Positions 1 through 7,487 of a DNA stretch of 64,000 nt are shown here, piece by piece. The DNA comes from Microbaculum marinum. GTDB taxonomy: Bacteria; Pseudomonadota; Alphaproteobacteria; Rhizobiales; Tepidamorphaceae. Position 1 is the stretch's first letter; the number at the start of each line of letters is the position of its first letter. The notes under the pieces are model-generated. The model did not search any database and was not told where the DNA came from. It saw only the letters and a list, made by a program, of their open reading frames with translations. The DNA lies in NCBI RefSeq assembly GCF_042646165.1, contig NZ_JBHRTC010000007.1. One strand, 5' to 3'. Made by a program: the position numbers and the translations under genes.

Positions 1-2
1 TG

Positions 3-761
3 CTGTCGCGCGAGGTGCCAGAGGCCGGGGTGGCGGCCGCCTCGGGCGGCAATCACGGCGCCGCGGTCGCCTATGCGGCCCGCTCGCTCGGCATTCCGGC
101 GCGCATCTTCGTTCCGGAGATCTCAAGCCCGGTGAAGGTCGGGCGCATCCGCGGTTTCGGCGCCGACGTGCTGGTCGAGGGGGCGGCCTATGCGGACGCG
201 CTCGAGCGTTGCGAAGCCTTCATGGCCGACAGCGGCGCGGTCGGCGTGCATGCCTACGATTCGCCCGAGACGATCGCCGGGCAGGGGACGGTGGCGCTGG
301 AGTGGCAGGAGCAGGAGCCGGATCTCGACACGGTGCTGGTCGCCGTCGGCGGCGCCGGCCTGATCTCGGGGATCGCCGCGTGGTATGGCGGCCGTACCCG
401 CGTCGTCGGCGTCGAGCCGGAGACCTCGCGCGCCCTGCACGCCGCCCTGGAAGAGGGGAGGCCGGTCGACGTGCCAGTGTCCGGGCTCGCCGCGGACTCG
501 CTCGGCGCCCGCAGCGTCGGCGACCACAATTTCGAGATCTGCAGAACCTATGTCGACCATGTCGCGCTGGTGCCGGATACGGCGATCGGCGAAGCCCAGC
601 GGCTGCTCTGGGACCGGGCGAGGATCGCCGCGGAACCCGGCGGCGCGACGGCGCTCGCCGCCGTCGTCTGCGGCGCCTATCGGCCGCGCGCCGACGAGCG
701 GGTCGGCGTGCTGGTCTGCGGCGGCAACGTCGATCTTGCAAAACTTTCCGCCCTCGCCTGA
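3..761 (+). CDS. Serine/threonine dehydratase-family PLP enzyme (5' end outside window)
   Basis: The reading frame is open from the first bases, so only the C-terminal 252 residues are seen. They look like a fold-type II PLP enzyme of the threonine/serine dehydratase family, which deaminates hydroxy-amino acids to 2-oxo acids. Visible marks are an SGGNHGAAVAYAA block near the left edge, the glycine-rich GGAGLISGIAAW loop that would hold the cofactor phosphate, and a C-terminal CGGNVD motif. The PLP-binding lysine (SFKxRG region) would lie upstream of the window. No ACT regulatory domain follows, so a short catabolic or racemase-like form is more likely than biosynthetic IlvA. Carbonic anhydrase follows 36 bases downstream. 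Substrate not determinable. Confidence 0.85.
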   Translation: MSREVPEAGVAAASGGNHGAAVAYAARSLGIPARIFVPEISSPVKVGRIRGFGADVLVEGAAYADALERCEAFMADSGAVGVHAYDSPETIAGQGTVALEWQEQEPDLDTVLVAVGGAGLISGIAAWYGGRTRVVGVEPETSRALHAALEEGRPVDVPVSGLAADSLGARSVGDHNFEICRTYVDHVALVPDTAIGEAQRLLWDRARIAAEPGGATALAAVVCGAYRPRADERVGVLVCGGNVDLAKLSALA

Positions 762-797
762 GACGCGGAAGCCTGTCACCCACGAGCGGACACAGCC

Positions 798-1454
798 ATG
801 ACGACCTCCTTTCCCCCCGACCTGATCGACGGCTACCGCCGCTACTCCGGCGAACGGCTGCCGGAGGAAAGGCGCCGGCTGGCGCAACTGGCCAGGCTTG
901 GCCAGGCGCCGCGGGCGATGGTGATCGGCTGCTGCGATTCGCGCGCGGCGCCGGAAACGGTGTTCTCCACCGGCCCAGGCGAGCTGTTCGTCGTGCGCAA
1001 CGTCGCCAACATCGTGCCGCCCTACGCGCCGGACGAGTTCCATCATTCCACCAGCGCCGCCATCGAGTTCGCGGTGCGGGACCTGCTGGTGCCCGACATC
1101 ATCGTGCTGGGCCATTCCCTGTGCGGCGGCATCGCGGCGTACCTGAAGGGCCGCGAGAACGAGGAGATCCGGGGCGAGTTCATCGGCCCGTGGATCGACC
1201 TGCTGCGCGGTTCGCGCGCGGAAGCCGAGCAGATCGACAGCGCCATGGCGAGCGAGGACATGCAGCGCGCCGTCGAGGAGGTCGTCGTTCGCCGCTCGCT
1301 GGCGAACCTGCTCACCTTCCCGTTCCTGAAGGCGCGGGTCGATGCCGGAAGCCTAGCGCTGCACGGCGCCCATTTCGGCATCGCCACGGGAGAGCTGCGG
1401 GTCATGAATCCGAAGACGGGTACCTTCGAGAAAGTGTCCGAACAGGCGGGCTAG
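798..1454 (+). CDS. Beta-class carbonic anhydrase
   Basis: This 218-residue protein is a beta-carbonic anhydrase, which interconverts CO2 and bicarbonate in the cytoplasm. The zinc site is complete: Cys45, Asp47 and Arg49 in CCDSR, and His106/Cys109 in GHSLCGG. The length is normal for the family and the ATG start gives a standard N-terminus. It lies 36 bases after the dehydratase gene on the same strand, so they may be co-transcribed. Bicarbonate supply would suit the carboxylation steps of this genome (crotonyl-CoA carboxylase/reductase is encoded at 39-40 kb), but that link is inference. A long non-coding spacer follows. Confidence 0.93.
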   Translation: MTTSFPPDLIDGYRRYSGERLPEERRRLAQLARLGQAPRAMVIGCCDSRAAPETVFSTGPGELFVVRNVANIVPPYAPDEFHHSTSAAIEFAVRDLLVPDIIVLGHSLCGGIAAYLKGRENEEIRGEFIGPWIDLLRGSRAEAEQIDSAMASEDMQRAVEEVVVRRSLANLLTFPFLKARVDAGSLALHGAHFGIATGELRVMNPKTGTFEKVSEQAG

Positions 1455-1498
1455 GGTCCTTTCCCGGGTGAGTGGCGGTGAGGCCCGCGGCACTGCTG

Positions 1499-1531
1499 CC
1501 CCGGATTGTGCTGCGCTCCATCCGGGCTACG
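1499..1531 (+). repeat. Dispersed intergenic repeat, copy 1
   Basis: This begins cccggattgtgctgcg and ends ccatccgggctacgg. An inverted copy lies at 2364-2399, a partial copy abuts the N run at about 2506-2523, a decayed piece is near 7449-7466, and a further copy is at 35007-35040. All are between genes. It resembles short GC-rich intergenic repeats common in proteobacteria; function unknown. Confidence 0.6.
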
Positions 1532-2177
1532 GACCGGCGGGAGGGGCACGGCCGATCGCCCCGCCGCCGGGACCGGCGCGGGTTGGTGTCTTGCTCGGTG
1601 CGGCGATTGCCGCGTGTCAAAGAGCCGTGGAGCGATTGCCACTCCGGGGGGGCTGTCGTTTGCCCCCACTGACAGTGCAGACGACCGTCTGCGGGGCGCG
1701 GGCGCTCGAAGGAGTGCCTTGCTAGTGGTTTAGTGGTGGCGCTCTTCCGAGCGCCCGCCGCGGCGGTTTAGGCCAAGTCCGGATCGCGCTCCGGCGGGGC
1801 CGAACGGCTCGCGCCCTCAAGAGCCCCCGGGGTGCGCTGCCAGGAGGCTCTGCCTCCTGCGCCACGGTCCCCGTGGACCTCCCCTGGACGGCCGGACGGA
1901 TCCCGCCTCAAGGCCCGCTTGGGCGGCCCGTCGTATTGCGGACGGGCGATCCGGGAGCCTCCCCGAGCCGGCGTGCCGACATGCACGGCCTGCTGGAGGC
2001 GCCGCTCCCTCCCGCGTGGTCCGTGTCGGATCCGGACACGCCCCCGCATGGGAGGGATGGACGGAGTCTAACCGAGGTTTTCAGAGTGTGAATAAAATTG
2101 TCGGCGGGTTTCCGGTAAGGGGCTGGCAGGCCTACGGAAATCGACAGTCCGCGCCAACCTCGACTGCGTCCCCGGTC

Positions 2178-2262
2178 GTCATGGCCGGGCCCGTCCCGGC
2201 CATCCACGTCTTCTCGGCGGTGACCGCTGTCCGTGGATGCCCGGCAATGCCGGGCATGACGG
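2178..2262. repeat. REP-like inverted pair 1 (BIME-like)
   Basis: There are two hairpins. The first is atggccggg-cccgt-cccggccat (2181-2203) and the second tgcccggc-aat-gccgggca (2238-2256). The second unit, with its ccgtggat and catgacgg flanks, is an inverted, diverged copy of the first. This is the arrangement of a bacterial interspersed mosaic element. No RAYT transposase is visible in the window. Confidence 0.65.
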
Positions 2263-2363
2263 CTGAGGGGGCGGATGGGATCGGCCGTACCGCAGGCTGC
2301 GCCACGGGCTTGATCCAGGGCCAGCGGGGCGTCTGCGACTGTTCTGGGCCTCCGGCACAGAGC

Positions 2364-2399
2364 ACGTAGCCCGGATGAAGCGGCAGCGTAATCCGGGGG
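2364..2399 (-). repeat. Dispersed intergenic repeat, copy 2
   Basis: Inverted copy of the repeat at 1499-1531, recognisable from acgtagcccggatgaagcgg followed by cagcgtaatccgggg. It lies 50 bases before the N run. Confidence 0.55.
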
Positions 2400-2447
2400 C
2401 TGCGCCGGAGGCACTCTCGGGTAGGGGACGACCGCACCGCCGTTCCC

Positions 2448-2505
2448 NNNNNNNNNNNNNNNNNNNNNNNNNNNNNNNNNNNNNNNNNNNNNNNNNNNNN
2501 NNNNN
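2448..2505. other. Assembly gap (58 N)
   Basis: Run of undetermined bases. Copies of the dispersed repeat lie just before it and touch its right edge, so a collapsed repeat is the probable cause. True length unknown. Confidence 0.95.
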
Positions 2506-2551
2506 CCGCTCCATCCGGGCTACGTAGGCGGCGCCTTCGGCTGGTCGTTAG

Positions 2552-2647
2552 GCTGGGTCCCGGGTCAAGCCCGGGACGTAAGCCGCGTGTTGGGCAGGGG
2601 CCTTGCCACACGACAGGCCTACGCCCCGGGCTTGATCCGGGGCCCAG
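2552..2647. repeat. REP-like inverted pair 2 (BIME-like)
   Basis: The first hairpin is tcccggg-tcaag-cccggga (2558-2576). The second is gccccgg-gcttgat-ccggggc (2623-2643). The two units with their cgta/tacg flanks are inverted copies of each other. The sequence family differs from the pair at 2178-2262. Confidence 0.6.
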
Positions 2648-2711
2648 CGCGGCGATTGTTTCGTGCGATCGGGCCCGAAACGATGACGTCTCACATGGCG
2701 GGCCGCGCAAA

Positions 2712-3359
2712 TCAGCCGATCCGGCCCGCCCTGATCTGCATCCAGGAAATGAGATGCAGGACGAGGAACCAAGGCACCAGCGCCGTGGGGACAAGGCTCA
2801 GCGGCAACAGCGACATCGGTTGCGACGTCGGTCCGGTCGCCGGCGCCAGCATCAGGCCGGGGTTGGACAGGACGCCGGTCCCGACCGCGAGGGCGAAGTC
2901 CAGAAGGCCGGCCGCCAGCACCAGGAGTGCGAGCGGCAGGCCCGTCACACTGGCGCGCGCGACGGCGACGGCTGCGAACATGGCCAGAATGCCGACCGCG
3001 AAATCGCCGAAGCCGGCGGGAACTGCGAACACCGGCGGCAGCAGGCCCATCAGCCACAGGAAGACGAAGAGAATGCCCGCGGCACGCCATGACTGCATGC
3101 CGACCACGACCGCCGGGTCGAGTGCCAGCGCCCAGTTCCGTACCGCCGGAACAGTCGCGTAGGCCGCCAGGAAGGCGGCACCCGGCAGCAGAACGGCGAT
3201 CGGCAGGACCGGGGACAGTTCACCGTCGCCGGCGGCGAAGGCGCCATTCGCGCCCAGCCAGACCGCGACGGCGAACCAGAGGCCAAACAGTGCCAGCGCC
3301 ACGAGCGTGCCGCGACCCTGCCGAAGGACGGCGGGCCCGGGATAGGACAAGTCGGTCAT
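2712..3359 (-). CDS. Polytopic membrane protein of unknown function, MarR-linked
   Basis: This 215-residue, very hydrophobic protein has about six membrane segments (roughly residues 18-40, 48-66, 90-112, 114-134, 138-160, 180-205) and no recognisable catalytic motif. I do not recognise the family. The ATG start at 3359 is preceded by aaaggag at good spacing. Directly upstream of that ribosome site is an 18-bp palindrome nearly identical to the one in front of the neighbouring marR gene. It is therefore the likely regulated target of that MarR protein, for example a transporter or stress membrane protein; that role is inference. Confidence 0.75.
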   Translation of the reverse strand: MTDLSYPGPAVLRQGRGTLVALALFGLWFAVAVWLGANGAFAAGDGELSPVLPIAVLLPGAAFLAAYATVPAVRNWALALDPAVVVGMQSWRAAGILFVFLWLMGLLPPVFAVPAGFGDFAVGILAMFAAVAVARASVTGLPLALLVLAAGLLDFALAVGTGVLSNPGLMLAPATGPTSQPMSLLPLSLVPTALVPWFLVLHLISWMQIRAGRIG

Positions 3360-3372
3360 GTCGGATCTCCTT

Positions 3373-3390
3373 TATGTGTATATGCACATA
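3373..3390. promoter_or_regulatory. Candidate MarR operator in front of the membrane protein gene
   Basis: The site is TATGTGTATATGCACATA, an 18-bp imperfect palindrome just upstream of the ribosome site of the gene ending at 2712. It matches the site at 3878-3895 at 16 of 18 positions. The paired sites in front of a regulator and its neighbour are the usual MarR autoregulation layout. Confidence 0.65.
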
Positions 3391-3404
3391 TCCATCTCGG
3401 AAAA

Positions 3405-3875
3405 CTAGCGTGCTGCCCTCAATGCCTCCTCCAGCGCATTGAGGCGGGCCAGCAGGGCTCTGGCCTCCTCGGACCCCAGTACCGATACGGCGGTCTGCTG
3501 CGCCGCCTCCCACAAGGGCCAGGCTGTCTGGAGCGACTTCCGGCCCTTGTCGGTGAGCACGATCGGACGTTCCCGTCGGTCGCGACTGCCCGCTTCCTGG
3601 ATCAGTTCTTCGTGGACCAGCGGCCGCAGCGTCCGGCTAAGGCTGGTGCGGTCCATTCCCAGTCGGCGGGCGAGGGGATTGATCGGGATCGGGCCCGACA
3701 GGGACAGGGTTGCCAGGATGGAGAACTGGGTGCCGGTCAGTCCGGCCGGCGCCAGGATGCGATCGTAGGTTTGCGAGATCGCGCGCGTGGTGCGGCGCAT
3801 TCCCGTTCCGACGCATGCAATCGGCGTGTCCAGCCCGGGAGGAAGGCGCGCGGTGGTCTGCTCGGTGTCGGCCAT
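3405..3875 (-). CDS. MarR-family transcriptional regulator
   Basis: The 156-residue protein has the MarR winged-helix fold: an N-terminal dimer helix, then a DNA-binding region at about residues 60-115 containing INPLARRLGMDRTSLSRTL and the wing SRDRRERPIVLTDKG. It ends in a helical C-terminus. The gene is transcribed toward the membrane protein gene (45-base gap). An 18-bp palindrome ends 2 bases before the ATG and leaves no room for a ribosome site, so the transcript is probably leaderless, or the true start is further in. An identical-type palindrome precedes the downstream gene, so repression of both is likely. Ligand unknown. Confidence 0.88.
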   Translation of the reverse strand: MADTEQTTARLPPGLDTPIACVGTGMRRTTRAISQTYDRILAPAGLTGTQFSILATLSLSGPIPINPLARRLGMDRTSLSRTLRPLVHEELIQEAGSRDRRERPIVLTDKGRKSLQTAWPLWEAAQQTAVSVLGSEEARALLARLNALEEALRAAR

Positions 3876-3877
3876 GA

Positions 3878-3895
3878 TAAGTGTATATGCACTTA
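3878..3895. promoter_or_regulatory. Candidate MarR operator in front of marR
   Basis: The site is TAAGTGTATATGCACTTA, with the outer arms TAAGTG/CACTTA perfectly inverted and a TATATG centre. It abuts the marR start codon and is the twin of the site at 3373-3390. Confidence 0.65.
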
Positions 3896-3966
3896 ATGGC
3901 GGGACGTCAATCCGGTTGCCCGGACGAAGCCGTGTCCGTCTGTGGTCCTACACGCCCAGGGGCTGG

Positions 3967-4635
3967 CTAGGGCTGGGTTCGTGCATGGCGGTGGCCAGCG
4001 CCATCGGCCGACGTGCCTTCCGCCATTTCCGATAGCGACCGGCGGACGATCTGCACGGCCGACGACAGGAACAGTCCCGCCATCAGGGTTGCGACCGCCA
4101 GATCGGGCCAGGCAGTGCCCGTGGCGAAGACCAGGGCCGCCGCTCCGATCACCGCGACATTGCCGATCGCGTCGTTGCGGCTGCACAGCCAGACGGAGCG
4201 GACGTTGGCGTCGCCGTCGCGCCATCTCATCAGGATCAGGACGCTGGCGACGTTCGCCGCGAGCGCCAGGAGACCGACCACGCTCATGACGCCGGCGGAC
4301 GGAACGCCCAGGACGAGCACCTGCCAGGCCGTGCTGGCGAGCACCCAGAGCCCCATCGCAGCGAGACTCAGGCCCTTGAGGAAGGCGGCGCGGGCACGCC
4401 AGAGCAGGGGCCGCCCGATGACCAGCAGGCTGATCGCATAGGTCGCGGTGTCCCCTGCGAAGTCGAGGGCGTCCGCCTGCAGCGCCTTCGAGCCGGCGAG
4501 CTGGCCGGCCGTCATTTCGATCAGGAACAGCGCCGCGTTGATCGCGATGACGGCGATCAGCGCACGGCGGAAGGCGGTGGACGTCCCGTCGAAGACGGTC
4601 TCGTGAGAACAGCAGTGACCCGACATGCCCGCCAT
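3967..4635 (-). CDS. Short cation-diffusion-facilitator-type metal transporter
   Basis: This 222-residue protein has the six-helix transmembrane domain of CDF exporters but no C-terminal cytosolic metal-sensing domain; family members are usually near 300 residues. Helix 2 carries ADALDFAGD (a DxxxD pair). The equivalent helix 5 motif is CSRNDAIGN, so the usual HxxxD is CxxxD. The N-terminus has GHCCSHE, a possible metal-binding patch. It would export a divalent or soft metal ion from the cytoplasm; the ion cannot be told. Two ATG starts, at 4635 and 4626, are possible. It sits downstream of asd on the same strand. Confidence 0.8.
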   Translation of the reverse strand: MAGMSGHCCSHETVFDGTSTAFRRALIAVIAINAALFLIEMTAGQLAGSKALQADALDFAGDTATYAISLLVIGRPLLWRARAAFLKGLSLAAMGLWVLASTAWQVLVLGVPSAGVMSVVGLLALAANVASVLILMRWRDGDANVRSVWLCSRNDAIGNVAVIGAAALVFATGTAWPDLAVATLMAGLFLSSAVQIVRRSLSEMAEGTSADGAGHRHARTQP

Positions 4636-4730
4636 GTAGGGCGGGCGCGGGACGTAATACTATGTCAGGTAGCGGTTTTTTTGCGGGGCCGTGCGGCCCC
4701 GCAGGTTCACGGCTTCGGCGCGCCTGGTCC

Positions 4731-5759
4731 TCAGGCCGCCTTCTTCTGCAATAGCCCGCGATTGATCACGGTCTCGGCGATCTGGACGGTATTGAGGGCG
4801 GCGCCCTTGCGCAGGTTGTCGGAGACGCACCACAGGTTCAGGCCGTTCTCGATCGTCGCGTCCTCGCGGATGCGCGAGACGTAGGTGGCGTAATCCCCGA
4901 CGCATTCGATCGGCGTGATGTACTGGTCCTCCTCCGGCTTGTCGACGACCAGTACGCCGGGCGCCTCGCGGAGGATGTCGCGGGCCTGTTCGGCCGTCAT
5001 CGGCTTCTCGAATTCGATGTTGACGGCTTCCGAATGCCCGACGAACACCGGAACGCGGACGCAGGTGGCGGTCAGCCTGATCTTCGGATCGAGGATCTTC
5101 TTGGTCTCCGCCATCATCTTCCATTCCTCCTTGGTCGAGCCGTCTTCCATGAAGACGTCGATGTGGGGAATGACGTTGAAGGCGATCTGCCGGGTGAACT
5201 TCTCGGGCTCGGGGGCATCGGTGACGAAGATGCCCTTGGTCTGGGTCCACAGCTCGTCCATCGCCTCCTTGCCGGCGCCGGAAACGGACTGATAGGTGGA
5301 CACAACCACGCGCCTGATCCCGGCGGCGTCGTGCAGCGGCTTCAGGGCCACGACGAGCTGCGCCGTGGAGCAGTTCGGGTTGGCGATGATGTTGCGCTTG
5401 GTGAAGCCCGCCACCGCGTCGGCGTTGACTTCGGGAACGATGAGCGGGACGTCGGCGTCGTAGCGCCAGGCCGAGGAGTTGTCGATGACGAGGCAGCCCT
5501 TCGCGGCGATCCTCGGCGACCATTCCCGCGACAGCTCGCCGCCGGCCGACATCAGGCAGAAATCGACCTTGGAGAAATCGAACTGCTCGAGATCCTTGCA
5601 CTTGAGGATGCGGTCGCCGAACGACACCTCGGTGCCGAGCGAGCGGCGCGACGCAATCGCGTGGACCTCGTCGGCGGGGAAGTTCCGCTCGGCGAGGATT
5701 TCCAGCATTTCCCGGCCCACGTTCCCCGTGGCGCCGACAATGGCAACCGAATAGCCCAT
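4731..5759 (-). CDS. asd: Aspartate-semialdehyde dehydrogenase
   Basis: The 342-residue enzyme reduces aspartyl phosphate to aspartate semialdehyde with NADPH, at the branch point to lysine/diaminopimelate, threonine and methionine. The N-terminal Rossmann motif GATGNVG is at residues 9-15. The catalytic cysteine is in NPNCSTAQL, preceded by the SAGGELS substrate loop, and the hallmark VSTYQSVSGAG block follows. Length and start are normal. The gene lies downstream of leuB on the same strand, an order often seen in Hyphomicrobiales, with a 520-base spacer between them. Confidence 0.97.
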   Translation of the reverse strand: MGYSVAIVGATGNVGREMLEILAERNFPADEVHAIASRRSLGTEVSFGDRILKCKDLEQFDFSKVDFCLMSAGGELSREWSPRIAAKGCLVIDNSSAWRYDADVPLIVPEVNADAVAGFTKRNIIANPNCSTAQLVVALKPLHDAAGIRRVVVSTYQSVSGAGKEAMDELWTQTKGIFVTDAPEPEKFTRQIAFNVIPHIDVFMEDGSTKEEWKMMAETKKILDPKIRLTATCVRVPVFVGHSEAVNIEFEKPMTAEQARDILREAPGVLVVDKPEEDQYITPIECVGDYATYVSRIREDATIENGLNLWCVSDNLRKGAALNTVQIAETVINRGLLQKKAA

Positions 5760-6279
5760 CGGTAAGTCTCCTGAAGCCTTCTGGCGTTCGCTATGTGCCT
5801 CCCCGGACGGTGGAGCCCCGGTCGGGGCGGCCCTCCTTAACCCCGCCGGGGAGAGGGACCGGGGACGAGGAAAGCGGTCAGGCGCCGGTGGCGCCGGTGC
5901 CCGTTTTGGCCGTCGCTTTCGTCGATTTGGTGGTGACCGTGATGGTCAACTCGATCGTCCTCGTGCCGCAGAGTGGCGGTCACGCATGCGAAACAGCATT
6001 CCGGCCGGAAAGTCAATGCATGTTGCGATTGCACCCGGAGCTGGCGCGTCCTTCTACGACCCCGGCGGCACCTCGCGATCCGCAGCAAAGGCGGCGACCG
6101 CTGGCGACGATGATCTGCCCTTCCGAGACCCGCCGGACGGCCGGCCAGCAGGGGCCGTCCGAGGGGGAGAGCGGGCGGCTCTCCCCTACCGGACGCTTCG
6201 GCGCGCTACCACGGGAGCGCCGCGGACCTGGCGGCAAGGGCAGCCGCCGCGGCTGCGACGAGACCCCCGTGGCGCGCGC
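5760..6279. other. Spacer between leuB and asd; no gene seen
   Basis: No supported gene lies in these 520 bases. A minus-strand frame ending at 5878 would encode a Thr/Lys/Ala-rich tail but has no ATG before the upstream stop. A strong GC hairpin, ggggagagc-gggcg-gctctcccc, is at 6164-6186 and lacks a T tract. The asd promoter should lie here. Confidence 0.5.
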
Positions 6280-7392
6280 CTATCCGGCGCGGGCGTCCAT
6301 CGCCCTGACGATAGCCTCGCCCATCTCGGTGGTACTCACCGCATTCTGGCCCTTGGCGGCCAGATCGGCGGTACGGGTGCCGCCCGCCAAGACGTCGGCG
6401 ATGGCGCCGTCGACGAGATCGGCGGCCTCGCCCATGTCGCAGGAGTAGCGCAGCGCCATGCCCAGCGAGGCGATCATCGCGATCGGATTGGCAAGGCGCT
6501 TGCCGGCGATGTCGGGGGCGGAGCCGTGGACCGGCTCGTAGAGCGCCTTGCGCTTGCCGGTCTTCTCGTCGGGCGCGCCGAGCGAGGCCGACGGCAGCAT
6601 GCCGAGCGATCCGGTCAGCATGGCGGCGACGTCCGACAGCATGTCGCCGAACAGGTTGTCGGTGACGATGACGTCGAACTGCTTGGGCCAGCGCACGAGC
6701 TGCATTCCGCCGGCGTCGGCCAGCATGTGCTCCAGCTCGACGTCGGAATACTCCGCCTTGTGCACGGCCGTCACGACCTGGTTCCAGAGCACGCCGGAGC
6801 GCATCACGTTGCGCTTTTCCATCGACGTGACCTTGTTGTTGCGGGTGCGGGCCAGTTCGAAGGCGACGCGTGCGATCCGCTCGATCTCGTGGGTCGTGTA
6901 GAGCTGGGTATCGACGGCGCGCTTCTCGCCGTTCTCCAGCGTCACGATCTCCTTGGGTTCGCCGAAATAGACGCCGCCGGTGAGCTCGCGCAGGATCAGG
7001 ATGTCGAGGCCCTCCACCACGTCGCGCTTCAGCGATGATGCATCGGCCAGCGCCGGATAGCAGATCGCCGGCCGCAGGTTGGCGAACAGGTCCATGTCCT
7101 TGCGCAGCCGCAACAGCCCCGCCTCGGGGCGAACCTCGTAGGGGACCGAATCCCATTTCGGCCCCCCGACCGCGCCGAACAGCACGGCGTCGGCGGCCTG
7201 CGCCTTGTCCATGGCGGCATCCGTGATCGCCACGGCATGGGCGTCGTACGCGCTGCCGCCGACGAGATCGGTCTCCGTCTCGAAGGTGGAACCGGAGTTC
7301 CTGTCGAGCCATTCGATGACCCGGCCGACCTCGGCCATCACCTCGGGGCCGATGCCGTCGCCGGGCAGGAGAAGCAGATCGTAGGAAGCCAT
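6280..7392 (-). CDS. leuB: 3-isopropylmalate dehydrogenase
   Basis: The 370-residue enzyme oxidatively decarboxylates 3-isopropylmalate with NAD in leucine synthesis. It shows the family start LLLPGDGIGPEVM, the substrate-binding region ELTGGVYFGEPKE, the metal-binding block TDNLFGDMLSDVAAMLTGSLGMLPSASLG with its conserved Asp residues, and the NAD motif EPVHGSAPDIAGKRLANP. Length is typical. leuA, leuC and leuD are not in the window. The ATG at 7392 is the only sensible start. Confidence 0.97.
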   Translation of the reverse strand: MASYDLLLLPGDGIGPEVMAEVGRVIEWLDRNSGSTFETETDLVGGSAYDAHAVAITDAAMDKAQAADAVLFGAVGGPKWDSVPYEVRPEAGLLRLRKDMDLFANLRPAICYPALADASSLKRDVVEGLDILILRELTGGVYFGEPKEIVTLENGEKRAVDTQLYTTHEIERIARVAFELARTRNNKVTSMEKRNVMRSGVLWNQVVTAVHKAEYSDVELEHMLADAGGMQLVRWPKQFDVIVTDNLFGDMLSDVAAMLTGSLGMLPSASLGAPDEKTGKRKALYEPVHGSAPDIAGKRLANPIAMIASLGMALRYSCDMGEAADLVDGAIADVLAGGTRTADLAAKGQNAVSTTEMGEAIVRAMDARAG

Positions 7393-7487
7393 TTATTCGC
7401 TCGCCGTTTGTGTGACTGGACGGGTGGATTGAAGATGCGGTCGCCGTTGTAGCCCGAATGGAGCAACAGCGAAATCGGCTTGCAGCA

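Larger units (their letters stand above)
1455..2711. other. Long non-coding spacer with repeats and an assembly gap
   Basis: I see no credible gene in these 1.26 kb; the open frames are low-complexity Arg/Pro/Gly shadows with no ribosome site or family resemblance. The stretch holds two pairs of REP-like palindromes, several copies of a dispersed repeat of the form ccggattg...ccgggctacg, and a 58-base N run. It separates the plus-strand carbonic anhydrase from the minus-strand membrane protein gene. Confidence 0.7.

Noticed and set aside
1468..1733. Short overlapping plus-strand frames after the carbonic anhydrase
   Set aside because: Pro/Arg/Gly-rich with no ribosome site, and lie within the dispersed repeat.
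4675..4702. T run and GC hairpin near the asd/CDF gap, looking like a terminator
   Set aside because: The seven T precede the stem on the plus strand, so on the minus strand the hairpin is followed by A, and on the plus strand by agg. Neither direction gives a stem followed by T.
5878..5979. Minus-strand Thr/Lys/Ala-rich frame between leuB and asd
   Set aside because: No ATG or GTG after the upstream stop, and only a weak TTG; not supported as a gene.
6164..6186. Strong GC hairpin downstream of leuB
   Set aside because: No T tract on either strand; I do not call it a terminator.
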